Below are positions 24,584 through 32,789 of a DNA stretch of 64,000 nt, piece by piece (the stretch's first letter is position 1; every line of letters begins with the position of its first letter). The stretch comes from Bradyrhizobium daqingense (GTDB taxonomy: Bacteria > Pseudomonadota > Alphaproteobacteria > Rhizobiales > Xanthobacteraceae). The stretch covers positions 4,326,001 to 4,390,000 of the forward strand of contig NZ_CP088014.1 in assembly GCF_021044685.1 (NCBI RefSeq), given 5' to 3'. The position numbers and the translations under genes are program-made. The notes under the pieces are model-generated. The model searched no databases. It was given only the letters and a program-made list of their open reading frames with translations, and was not told where the DNA came from.

Positions 24584-25207
24584 GTGCCGGGCCTCGTTCA
24601 CATTGTCGATGACGACGAGTCCTTTCGCACGGCGATCGAGCGCCGGCTGAAGCTCGCGGGCTACGATGTCGCCACCTATGGGTCGTCACAAGCGCTGCTG
24701 GAGTCAGCGCCGAACGATGAGGCAGCGGGATGCATTCTGCTTGATGTGCGGATACCCGGACTGAGCGGTCCTGAGTTACAGACTCGTTTGGTCGCGTCCG
24801 GTTCGACTTTGCCGATCATCTTCCTGACGGGATATGCGGATACTCCGACCACCGTGCGAGCGATCAAGGCCGGCGCGGAAGACTTCCTGACCAAGCCGAT
24901 ATCCTCCGAGCAGTTGATCGACGCCATCGAGCGGGCGCTGGCGGGCCAGCGGGTGTCACGCGCCCAGCGCAGCAGGCTCGATGCGTTTCGAAGTCATCTG
25001 GCTTCCCTGACACACCGCGAGCGGCAGGTGTTCGATCTCATTGTGCGCGGCCGGATCAACAAGCAGATCGCGCATGAGCTCGGGACCACAGAACGCACCG
25101 TGAAAGCGCATCGCCACCAGGTGATGGAGAAGATGCAGAGTCATTCGCTTGCGGAGCTCGTTTCGATCGCTGAGCGGTTGGGAATGCTTGATGTGAACAG
25201 CGACTAG
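24584..25207 (+). CDS. FixJ/NarL-type response regulator (receiver + LuxR HTH)
   Basis: 207 aa from GTG 24584 with GAGAGG upstream; an in-frame ATG at 24536 is an alternative but adds 16 unrelated residues. Receiver residues are complete: acidic pair VDDDESF, phospho-Asp in LLDVRIPG, Thr in FLTGYAD and Lys in LTKPIS. The AVRAIKAG-like segment (TVRAIKAGAEDFLTKP) is FixJ-like. The C-terminal LuxR HTH includes LTHRERQVFDLIVRG and TERTVKAHRHQV. No cognate kinase is adjacent. Its TAG stop is built from the target CTAG into which the IS630 element inserted. Confidence 0.92.
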   Translation: MPGLVHIVDDDESFRTAIERRLKLAGYDVATYGSSQALLESAPNDEAAGCILLDVRIPGLSGPELQTRLVASGSTLPIIFLTGYADTPTTVRAIKAGAEDFLTKPISSEQLIDAIERALAGQRVSRAQRSRLDAFRSHLASLTHRERQVFDLIVRGRINKQIAHELGTTERTVKAHRHQVMEKMQSHSLAELVSIAERLGMLDVNSD

Positions 25208-26393
25208 TCATCTGGAACGGAAGTTCGTGACATTAGTTGATCGCTCGGATCTCTAGAGAGGAGAGCGCTCGTGGCGAATGCAGGTGTGAAAGGCCGGCCG
25301 ATCGCGCCGTTGGTGCTGAGTTCGCAGGAGCGGGCGTACTTGGAGAGGCAAGTTCGTCGTCATCGTGTAGCCCGATCGCTATCTGAGCGATGCCGCGCGA
25401 TCCTGCGGTGTGCAGATGGTCTGCCAAGCAAGTCTGTGGCTGCCGAACTTGGCATCCATGAACACACCGTCGGCAAGTGGCGCCGCCGATTCTTGAAGGA
25501 TCGTTGTGATGGCCTGCTTGACGAAGCCCGCCCGGGCCGCCCTCGAACCATCGACGATGATCAGGTTGCCGAGGTAATCGAGCGGACATTGCGTACGACG
25601 CCGCCCGACGCAACGCACTGGTCGATCCGCTCGATGGCTGCGGATACTGGCTTTTCTCACACCACGATCCGCCGAATGTGGACGGCGTTCGGCTTGCAGC
25701 CGCACCGCAGCCAGACATTTAAACTATCGAGCGATCCGCTATTCGTCGATAAGGTGCGCGATATTGTCGGGCTTTATCTGTCGCCGCCTAACCGAGCCGT
25801 TGTCCTCAGTGTCGATGAGAAAAGCCAGATCCAGGCACTCGATCGCGAGCAGCCGGTCTTGCCGATGATGCCTGGGGTGCCGGAACGTCGCACGCATAGC
25901 TATGTGCGGCATGGTACGACCACGCTGTTTGCCGCGCTCGATGTCGCTTCCGGCTTCGTCATTGGCAAATGCTACAAGCGCCATCGGGCGCTCGAGTTCT
26001 TGAAGTTTCTCAAAGAGATCGACGCTCAAATCCCTGAGGGGCTCGCTGTCCATATCGTCATGGACAACTACGCTACCCACAAGACCCCCAAGATTAAAGC
26101 GTGGCTCGCTCGCCGGCCGCACTATCATGTCCACTTCACGCCGACTTCCGCGTCGTGGATCAATCAGATCGAGCGCTGGTTCGCTGAACTCACCAGAAAG
26201 CAGATCCGGCGAGGTGTTCACACCTCCGTCAGGCAGCTCGAAGCCGACATCCGTACCTTCATCGAATTGCACAACAACAACCCGAAGCCCTTCAAATGGA
26301 CCAAGTCCGCAGACCAGATCTTGGCTTCCGTCAAACGCTTTTGCCACAAAGCCCAGCAGACTTTATGTGGCGAACTTTAGATTCATGTGACTA
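25205..26393 (+). mobile_element. IS630-family insertion sequence
   Basis: About 1.19 kb. The ends are imperfect inverted repeats of roughly 24 bases: left CTAGTCATCTGG...AAGTTCG and right (reverse complement) CTAGTCACATGA...AAGTTCG. Both ends abut CTAG, agreeing with insertion at TA and duplication of TA (25205-25206 and 26392-26393). The transposase gene is intact, so the copy may be active. Confidence 0.85.
25271..26380 (+). CDS. IS630-family transposase
   Basis: 369 aa from GTG 25271 preceded by AGAGAGGAGAG. N-terminal HTH (SKSVAAELGIHEHTVGKWRR) and linker GRPRTIDDD, then the DDE catalytic domain: first Asp in VVLSVDEKSQI, second in IVMDNYATHK, Glu in INQIERWFAEL. Full length with no frameshift or internal stop. 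Confidence 0.95.
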   Translation: MANAGVKGRPIAPLVLSSQERAYLERQVRRHRVARSLSERCRAILRCADGLPSKSVAAELGIHEHTVGKWRRRFLKDRCDGLLDEARPGRPRTIDDDQVAEVIERTLRTTPPDATHWSIRSMAADTGFSHTTIRRMWTAFGLQPHRSQTFKLSSDPLFVDKVRDIVGLYLSPPNRAVVLSVDEKSQIQALDREQPVLPMMPGVPERRTHSYVRHGTTTLFAALDVASGFVIGKCYKRHRALEFLKFLKEIDAQIPEGLAVHIVMDNYATHKTPKIKAWLARRPHYHVHFTPTSASWINQIERWFAELTRKQIRRGVHTSVRQLEADIRTFIELHNNNPKPFKWTKSADQILASVKRFCHKAQQTLCGEL

Positions 26394-26427
26394 GTGGATC
26401 TGTTTTGAAATCGCACGGTTCCCTCCA

Positions 26428-26447
26428 TGTACCTTCCCGAAGGGACA
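26428..26447. repeat. Inverted repeat upstream of the stand-alone receiver
   Basis: TGTACCTTCCCGAAGGGACA: arms TGTACCTTC and GAAGGGACA pair with one mismatch around CC. It lies about 130 bases before the receiver start. Candidate operator; no T-run follows, so not a typical terminator. Confidence 0.4.
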
Positions 26448-26574
26448 ATTGAAAAAAAGTTGGCGTGATGCTGCCATGCAGGCCAGCTGTGGCTCATCGC
26501 GCGATGCGCGATGAGAGGCTTGATCATTGCGTTCAGCCGCATCGTATAACTCTCGAGGCGCCTGCGAGTTTTCC

Positions 26575-26943
26575 GTGTCGATACGCCGCTCCGTCTTTAT
26601 CGTGGATGACGATCCGTCCGTCCGGACGAGCTTGTCCAGATTGCTGCGCGCGCACGGTTTCGTCGCCACCCTGTTCGAGTCGGCGGGCTCGTTGCTCGAT
26701 TGCGGCGGATTCGAAAGGGCGATCTGCATCGTGCTCGACATCAATCTCGATGAGAGATCCGGTATCGACCTGCGCCGGAGCCTAACGGAGAGGGGCGTCA
26801 CCGCGCCGGTCATCTACATTACCGGCAACGACAGTCCGGCGAACCGCAGCGCGGCGATCGCGTCGGGCTGCGTCGCCTATCTGACCAAGCCATTTTCTGC
26901 AGAAGCCTTGATCGAGCGAGTGACGCGCGCGGCTGCCGCGTAG
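26575..26943 (+). CDS. Stand-alone response-regulator receiver domain
   Basis: About 122 aa from GTG 26575 (ATG 26527 in frame is an alternative). Receiver residues: VDDDPSVRTSL, phospho-Asp in VLDINLDERSG, Thr in YITGNDS and Lys in YLTKPFS. No output domain follows. It has the FixJ-type receiver character of the regulator at 24584, from which it is separated by the IS element. It may act in a phosphorelay or as a phosphate sink. Confidence 0.85.
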   Translation: MSIRRSVFIVDDDPSVRTSLSRLLRAHGFVATLFESAGSLLDCGGFERAICIVLDINLDERSGIDLRRSLTERGVTAPVIYITGNDSPANRSAAIASGCVAYLTKPFSAEALIERVTRAAAA

Positions 26944-26954
26944 CTCGAATTCGA

Positions 26955-27536
26955 TCACTCCTCGACATATTGCTCCAGCGTCTTCGCCGGCGCACCTTTG
27001 TAGGCGGCCGCGAACTGCGCCAGCGGTACCGAGGTCGTCAGCGCCAGGAGGTTCGAATCGACGAGTTCGAGCATCAGCGCTTTGCCTGATGTCATGTCCT
27101 CGATGGTCTTCGGCGGCGCTACGTCGGCCGCTATGCAGAGGTTGGTGAGACACCAGGTATAGGGCAGGCGGAAGGGGGTGCCCTGATCGATCATCAATTT
27201 GGGCTGCTGTTGAAGATACATACCGACGGGCACGAACAATTGCAGGCGCGCGGATTGGGAATCGTCGCGTTCGATAACGTCGAGCCGCACGGCGATCTGG
27301 CCGGTCGCGAATCGGCCGGTGATCGAGGTTCGGCACAGCCTCAGCGCGCCGCCAGGCTTGAAGCATAGCTTCTGCCAACGGCCGTAACTGATGTCTGTTG
27401 CTTCACGTTGACCGCGGGGCGCGACTTCGGCCGGCTTGTCCGCTTGCGCTTCCGCCGGTACAACGCCACCCAGCGACATTGCGGTGCCGACGACGACGAG
27501 GAGAAGGCCTCGGAGGTAATCACGAATGTTGGGCAT
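26955..27536 (-). CDS. Invasion-associated locus B (IalB) family secreted protein
   Basis: 193 aa with signal peptide (LRGLLLVVVGTAMSLGGVV then PAEAQA). The mature part has the IalB pattern: WQKLCFKPGGALRLCRTSIT, QLFVPVGMYLQQQPKLMID, WCLTNLCIA and a C-terminal amphipathic segment. Four cysteines could form two disulfides. IalB-like proteins are common periplasmic proteins in Rhizobiales; their role outside Bartonella is unclear. Lies 21 bases downstream of the hydrolase gene below, probably same transcript. Confidence 0.85.
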   Translation of the reverse strand: MPNIRDYLRGLLLVVVGTAMSLGGVVPAEAQADKPAEVAPRGQREATDISYGRWQKLCFKPGGALRLCRTSITGRFATGQIAVRLDVIERDDSQSARLQLFVPVGMYLQQQPKLMIDQGTPFRLPYTWCLTNLCIAADVAPPKTIEDMTSGKALMLELVDSNLLALTTSVPLAQFAAAYKGAPAKTLEQYVEE

Positions 27537-27557
27537 GTTCGCCTCCGGATCGGCAAC

Positions 27558-28442
27558 CTAGTTTTGCGCATCGAGGAATTTCGCCACCAGAGGCGACCAG
27601 AGCGGAATCGCGTCTGGCGAACCGATGAAGAAATGTCCCTCGCCGCCGAACGGCGGCATCAGATGATATTCGGCCCGGCCGCCGGCAGCGGTGAAGGCGG
27701 CATGCATGCGCTTGGACAGGTCGGGCCCGAAGAACGTGTCGTTCTCGATGTAGATCCACAGCATCGGCACCCGCGAGGTGCGGCCGAAATCCGCGGTGGC
27801 TTCAACCAGCTTGTCCGGCGCGCAATTGTTGTTCGGCTTGCCGCCGACGCGCCCGCCACGGCCTGCGGCAAAAGTAATGATGGCCTTGACTGCTGGCGGG
27901 TTCACGCTCGACAAGGCGATCGAGGCCCAGCCGCCGGCAGACTGGCCGACCACGATCACGTCCTTGGGGATGATGCGTTTCTCGGCGGCGAGATAGTCGA
28001 TGATCTCGAGATCGACCTTTGCAACGGCGAGCCCTGCGTCACGAAAGTTGGGATTGGAGCAGTCCCCGATTTTGGAGAAGAACGGTCCGTAGATGCCACG
28101 TTCGGGAATGTCGATGGCTGCTGCACCATAGCCGGTGCCGACCGGAGCCACGACGAGGTAGCCGCGCTGGGCGAACCATTTGGCAGCGTCACGAAACTCC
28201 ACCAGCGGGAAGAAGCTGCGATCGGTCGGCTTGAGCGACACGCCATGATTCATGATCACAAGCGGGAAGGGACCATCGCCGACCGGGCGCACGAGGTAGG
28301 CGAACATGGGCAGTTGCAGTGGCAGCGCCCAGATTTCCTCCTGGATGCGGATGGCATTCTCGGAGCGCGCCGGGGCGGCGCAAAGGATCGCCGAGAAGAG
28401 CGCCACGAGCAGCCTGACGGTTGTGCTCAACTGTGGGCGCAT
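27558..28442 (-). CDS. Secreted alpha/beta hydrolase (dienelactone-hydrolase-like)
   Basis: 294 aa with signal peptide (VRLLVALFSAILCAAPARSE). Oxyanion segment VIMNHGVSLK, nucleophile elbow VGQSAGGWAS, acid in YIENDTFFGP and histidine in GEGHFF. Probably a periplasmic esterase or peptidase-like hydrolase. It is 10 bases downstream of the AspT-type carrier gene, so both probably follow the FixK-box promoter at 30194. Confidence 0.8.
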   Translation of the reverse strand: MRPQLSTTVRLLVALFSAILCAAPARSENAIRIQEEIWALPLQLPMFAYLVRPVGDGPFPLVIMNHGVSLKPTDRSFFPLVEFRDAAKWFAQRGYLVVAPVGTGYGAAAIDIPERGIYGPFFSKIGDCSNPNFRDAGLAVAKVDLEIIDYLAAEKRIIPKDVIVVGQSAGGWASIALSSVNPPAVKAIITFAAGRGGRVGGKPNNNCAPDKLVEATADFGRTSRVPMLWIYIENDTFFGPDLSKRMHAAFTAAGGRAEYHLMPPFGGEGHFFIGSPDAIPLWSPLVAKFLDAQN

Positions 28443-28452
28443 CGCGGATCCC

Positions 28453-30141
28453 TCATCCCGAAAACGTGGCTGCCACCACGATTGGACCGAGAACGGTCAG
28501 CACCACGTTGCCGACCGCATAGGGCACGGCGACGCCGAGCACCGGGGTTTGGCTCTCGGCAACGTCACAAGCCCCCGTGACCGCGGCATCGACCGTCATG
28601 GCGCCGGCGAGAGCGCCGCAGGTCACGACCGGGTTCATGCGCAGAAGGTAATAGGCAACGAGCGTTCCTACCGTCATCGGAATCAGCGTGACGACGATGC
28701 CCATGCCGACCAGCAGCAAACCGTGCGCCTGGATCGCAGACCAGGCGGCAAGCCCGTTGCCGAGTCCGATGGCCGCGATGAAACCGCCGAGCCCGAGATC
28801 GCTCAAGGTTTGCTGCGCTGCCGGCGGCATCGCGCCCATGGTGGGCCTTCGCGAGCGCAGCCAGCCACAGACGAGGCCGGCGATCAGGGCGCCACCACCG
28901 CCACCCAGGGTCAGCGCGACCGCTCCGACCTTGAAGCTGGCAAGGCCGGCCAGAAGGCCGACGGCGATGCCGGCGGCGAGGAATGCGATGTCGGTCCGGT
29001 CCCCGGCGTTCAGCGCGTAGCCGACCTGCGCCGTAGCCCGTTGGATATTGCCGGAGCTGCCGACCAGCGTCATGATGTCGCCGAGATAGACGCGCGTTTC
29101 GGGCCCGAGCGGCACCTGCCGCCCCATCCTGGTCAAGATACGCAGGAATACACCGCGCGCGCTGTCGCCGACGATCTCGGCCACTTCGCGGATCGATCTG
29201 CCGTGCAGCTGGCGGTTCTCGACGAGCACGTCAATCACGTTGCCAGGCAGGCTGCGTAGCAGTTCGTCGGCATCGATTTCCGCACCGACGACGGGTTTCG
29301 CCGAGACGATGGCCGCGGTCGGCCCAGTCAGGACGATGTCATCGCCATCCTCGAGGACCACGTCGCGACGCGCGGCGACGTCGGCGCCGTGACGTACGAT
29401 CCGCTCCACGATGGTGCGACTGCCGATCTCGGTCTCGATGGCCTCGATCGTGCGGCCAGCGGCGGTCGAAACACGATAGGCGCGGGCCTGGAATTTGCGA
29501 TAGGAAAGATTGTCCGTTTTTGCAGGAGCTCCGCCGGCAAGCTCCGCCTCTAGCTTTTTTGCCTCCGTCTTGAGGTCGATCCCCATCAATCGCGGGGCGA
29601 CGAAGGGGACGAATAGCAGAGTCAGGATGTAGCCGAGCACATAGGTTACGGCATAACCGGCCGCGATATTGGCTTCCTGCTGCTTCAACACGTCGGCCGG
29701 CAGGCCGAGCTGCGCCAACGCGCCCGATGCAGTGCCGATGACCGAGGATTGCGTCAGCGCGCCCGCCGTGAGGCCCGCGGCGGTGCCGGTATCGAGCCTG
29801 AACGCATGCGCGAAAATCAGCACGAGCACGAGGCCGGTAGTCCCGATCACCAGCGCCAGCACCACCTGCGCCAGGGTCCGCACGCTCAACGAGGCGAAGA
29901 ACTCCGGTCCCGACCGGTAGCCGATCGTGAACACGAACAGGCTGAACAGGATCGCGCGCAGGATCGGCGGAAACGTGAAGCTGCCGAGCTGGCCGATCAG
30001 AACGGCTACGATCAGGATGCAGGCAGTCGTTCCCATCGAGAAGCCACGGATCCTGATGCGGCCAAGGACGGTGCCGATCGCAATGGCGAGCAGCAGGAAT
30101 ATTTCCGGTGCGGCGGCGATGATCCACCTGACGGTTTCCAT
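28453..30141 (-). CDS. AspT/YidE-family membrane antiporter, copy 1
   Basis: 562 aa from ATG 30141 with GGGGAATGCC before it. Two halves of about five membrane helices are joined by a cytoplasmic region of two TrkA-C-like domains (about residues 200-370). Helix motifs: FTIGYRSGPEF and GALAGAMTVDAAVTGACD. The AspT group exchanges an amino acid for its decarboxylation product. Paralogue at 35562-37262. A FixK-type box lies 53 bases upstream of the start. Substrate cannot be told. Confidence 0.88.
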   Translation of the reverse strand: METVRWIIAAAPEIFLLLAIAIGTVLGRIRIRGFSMGTTACILIVAVLIGQLGSFTFPPILRAILFSLFVFTIGYRSGPEFFASLSVRTLAQVVLALVIGTTGLVLVLIFAHAFRLDTGTAAGLTAGALTQSSVIGTASGALAQLGLPADVLKQQEANIAAGYAVTYVLGYILTLLFVPFVAPRLMGIDLKTEAKKLEAELAGGAPAKTDNLSYRKFQARAYRVSTAAGRTIEAIETEIGSRTIVERIVRHGADVAARRDVVLEDGDDIVLTGPTAAIVSAKPVVGAEIDADELLRSLPGNVIDVLVENRQLHGRSIREVAEIVGDSARGVFLRILTRMGRQVPLGPETRVYLGDIMTLVGSSGNIQRATAQVGYALNAGDRTDIAFLAAGIAVGLLAGLASFKVGAVALTLGGGGGALIAGLVCGWLRSRRPTMGAMPPAAQQTLSDLGLGGFIAAIGLGNGLAAWSAIQAHGLLLVGMGIVVTLIPMTVGTLVAYYLLRMNPVVTCGALAGAMTVDAAVTGACDVAESQTPVLGVAVPYAVGNVVLTVLGPIVVAATFSG

Positions 30142-30193
30142 GGCATTCCCCCGGCGCTTTGACGGGATTTGATTGGCGCCCCAGGGATCTTGC

Positions 30194-30207
30194 TTGATCC
30201 AGATCAA
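30194..30207. promoter_or_regulatory. FixK/FNR-type box (divergent)
   Basis: TTGATCCAGATCAA is a full TTGAT-N4-ATCAA palindrome. It ends 66 bases before the DUF1275 start and begins 53 bases before the AspT-type start on the other strand, so it could serve both. Confidence 0.75.
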
Positions 30208-30273
30208 GCCTCGGCAGGGTCGGCGGGATGCCTATGACAGAATGGAGTATTTGCGGCAGCCCGTATTTCCGAG

Positions 30274-30954
30274 ATGAGTACCCTGGACGTCGCAGCCGGC
30301 GCGATCCGCCGCGACGAGACGGTCGAGATCGTATTGTTGCTCGCTTTCGCGGGCGGCTTCATCGATGCCTATACCTGGATCATTCACGGCGTGCTGGCGA
30401 ACGCTCAGACCGCGAATTTGATCTTCCTTTGGGCCTATGGGATGGCGGGTAACTGGGCGAGGGCGTCGCACTTCGTGCCACCGATCCTCGCCTTCGCGGT
30501 CGGCATCGTGATCGCTGCCTGGCTGCGTCGTGTCGCTGGCGGGCGCGCTGCGGCGATCAGCACTGTCATCGAGATCGTGCTGTTGATCGCGATTGGTGTC
30601 CTGCACAACCGGTTGCCGGACTTGGCGGGAACGCTCGGCATCTCCGTGGTCGCAGCCATGCAATCATCCATGTTCGCCAGGGTCGAGGGCACCGTTTGCA
30701 GCACGGTGATGATTACCGGCAATATGCGTCAAGCCATCGAGAACATCTTTTCGGTCGTGTATGGCGGGGCTCCGCTCGGGACGTTGCGCAAGTCGGGCAT
30801 CTTCTTCGCATTGTGCGCCGTGTTCGGCTTTGGCGCCGCCGCCGGCGCTTTTGCGACCAAGAGCATCCCCGATCTCGCGCTCGGCCTGCCCGTCGCCGCG
30901 CTGCTGATTGCGCTGCTGCGCTGCGAAGCCCCTCGTCGGGAGCAAGGGCGATGA
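30274..30954 (+). CDS. DUF1275 (YoaK-type) membrane protein
   Basis: 226 aa, about six membrane helices. Family pattern: LLAFAGGFIDAYTWI, then ANAQTANLIFL, and AAMQSSMFARVEGTVCSTVM plus TGNMRQAIE. Function of the family is unknown. Its stop overlaps the start of the SulP gene (ATGA), so the two are co-translated under the box at 30194. Confidence 0.85.
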   Translation: MSTLDVAAGAIRRDETVEIVLLLAFAGGFIDAYTWIIHGVLANAQTANLIFLWAYGMAGNWARASHFVPPILAFAVGIVIAAWLRRVAGGRAAAISTVIEIVLLIAIGVLHNRLPDLAGTLGISVVAAMQSSMFARVEGTVCSTVMITGNMRQAIENIFSVVYGGAPLGTLRKSGIFFALCAVFGFGAAAGAFATKSIPDLALGLPVAALLIALLRCEAPRREQGR

Positions 30955-32654
30955 GTACACCGTCCGATCCGACCTGGACGCGATTCTTCCCGCCGGCAGG
31001 CTGGCTTGCGGCCTATCGCGGCGAATGGCTGCCGTCCGACGCGATCGCCGGCGTCACGCTGGCCGCTTACGCCATTCCGGTCTCGCTCGCCTATGCCGCG
31101 CTGGCCGGCCTGCCACCGCAGATCGGCGTCTATGGCTACATGCTCGGAGGCATCGGCTACGCCTTGCTCGGGTCGTCCCGGCAGCTCGCGATCGGGCCGA
31201 CGTCAGCGATTTCCCTGATGATTGCAGGCACCGTCGGTGCGCTGGCCGGAGGAGATGCGGTACGCTATGCGCAGATCGCGAGCCTTGCGGCCTTTGCCGT
31301 GGCGGTGCTGTGCCTGATCGCCTGGCTGTTCAAGCTCAGCGTCCTCGTCCGGCTCGTTAGCGACAGTATTCTGGTCGGCTTCAAGGCCGGAGCTGGGCTC
31401 ACCATCATCATGAGTCAATTGCCGAGCCTGCTTGGGGTGGCCGGTGGCGGCCACAGTTTCTTCGATCGGGCTGTCAAGCTGTTCGGGCAGCTCGGCGGCA
31501 TTGATCCGCTGGTGCTGGGCATCGGTGCGGTCGCGCTCTTGTTGCTTCTGCTCGGCGAACGGCTGTTGCCGGGAAAACCCGTCGGCATCACCGTCGTTGC
31601 GCTTGCGATCGCTCTGGCGACGCTGCTGGGCTTGCCGGCCCTTGGTGTGCCCGTTACCGGGAAGATACCGGAAGGGCTGCCGGTGCTGGCGGTCCCGACA
31701 TTTGGCCTGCTGGAGTTCGACGATCTATTCCCTCTCGCCGCAGGTTGCGTGCTCCTTGCCTATATCGAAGGCGTGTCGGCGGCCCGCAGCTTCGCTGCCA
31801 AGCACGGCTATTCGCTCGATGTCCGTCAGGAATTCCTGGGACTGGGCGCAGCGAACCTCGCCGCTGCTTTCGGCCATGGCTATCCCGTTGCCGGTGGCCT
31901 GTCGCAATCGGCCGTCAACGACAACGCCGGGGCGCGGACACCGCTGGCGCTGGTGATCTGCTCGGTGACGCTCGGTCTGTGCCTGTTGTTCTTCACGGGG
32001 CTGCTGACCAACCTGCCGAAGGCGGTGCTCGCGGCCATCGTCTTCGCCGCCGTTTACAGGTTGGTCGACGTTCGTGCCCTGCTGCGAATGTGGCGGGTCA
32101 GCCGAATCGATTTCTACGCGGCGGCGATTGCACTGATCTCCGTGCTGCTGCTCGGCATCCTCCAGGGCGTCCTGCTGGCGTCGATCGCGTCGATCTTCCT
32201 GCTACTGGCGCGGGCCTCGCGACCGAATGTCGCGTTCCTCGGTCGGCTGCCCGGCAGCGGCCGCTATTCGGACAGTGCGAGGCACGAGGGCGTCGAGCCG
32301 CTGGTTGGAATCATCGCCTTCCGGCCCGAAGCGTCGTTGCTCTATATCAATTCCGAAACCATCCTGGAAACCGTCCTGACGGCGCTCCGCACGTCGACGG
32401 GCGTGCGGCTGGTAATCTGCGACCTTTCGGCGTCACCCTACATCGACCTGGCGGGCGCAAGCATGCTGCATGATCTTTACGAAGAACTTGCGTCACGCAA
32501 GGTGGCCTTCTGCATCGTCGGTGCGCATGCGCAGCTGCGCGATCTTCTACGCGCGGAGGGACTGGCGGACAAGACCGACAGCAGCCACTGGCTGCGGTCG
32601 CTCGACAACCTGCTCGCAGACGATCAGGTGAGCTCCGCGCAGCGAACCGCCTGA
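30951..32654 (+). CDS. SulP-family anion transporter with STAS domain
   Basis: 567 aa from ATG 30951. N-terminal part LPSDAIAGVTLAAYAIPVSL and ALLGSSRQLAIGPTSAISLM mark the SLC26/SulP membrane core; the C-terminal STAS domain (about 455-555) includes LVICDLSASPYIDLAGASML. It moves sulfate, bicarbonate or a dicarboxylate, usually with H+ or Na+. Coupled to a DUF1275 gene. Substrate unknown; bicarbonate would fit a neighbouring decarboxylase (speculative). Confidence 0.9.
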   Translation: MSTPSDPTWTRFFPPAGWLAAYRGEWLPSDAIAGVTLAAYAIPVSLAYAALAGLPPQIGVYGYMLGGIGYALLGSSRQLAIGPTSAISLMIAGTVGALAGGDAVRYAQIASLAAFAVAVLCLIAWLFKLSVLVRLVSDSILVGFKAGAGLTIIMSQLPSLLGVAGGGHSFFDRAVKLFGQLGGIDPLVLGIGAVALLLLLLGERLLPGKPVGITVVALAIALATLLGLPALGVPVTGKIPEGLPVLAVPTFGLLEFDDLFPLAAGCVLLAYIEGVSAARSFAAKHGYSLDVRQEFLGLGAANLAAAFGHGYPVAGGLSQSAVNDNAGARTPLALVICSVTLGLCLLFFTGLLTNLPKAVLAAIVFAAVYRLVDVRALLRMWRVSRIDFYAAAIALISVLLLGILQGVLLASIASIFLLLARASRPNVAFLGRLPGSGRYSDSARHEGVEPLVGIIAFRPEASLLYINSETILETVLTALRTSTGVRLVICDLSASPYIDLAGASMLHDLYEELASRKVAFCIVGAHAQLRDLLRAEGLADKTDSSHWLRSLDNLLADDQVSSAQRTA

Positions 32655-32712
32655 CGCCGCTTGGTATTGCGCTGCGAACGGCATGGCATCGTTGCCGGAA
32701 TGCGCGAGACCG

Positions 32713-32726
32713 TTGACTTGGATCAA
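32713..32726. promoter_or_regulatory. FixK/FNR-type box upstream of the decarboxylase
   Basis: TTGACTTGGATCAA matches TTGA-N6-TCAA and ends 63 bases before the decarboxylase ATG. Confidence 0.72.
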
Positions 32727-32789
32727 TGGAGCGACCGTCGCCGCACCCACGATCCCGCATCACCTTCGGTAAAGGATCGGGAGAAACAA

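Noticed and set aside
24379..24612. 77-codon open frame between the FixK-like and FixJ-like genes
   Set aside because: Overlaps the response-regulator start in another frame and lacks family resemblance; could be real but I cannot support it.
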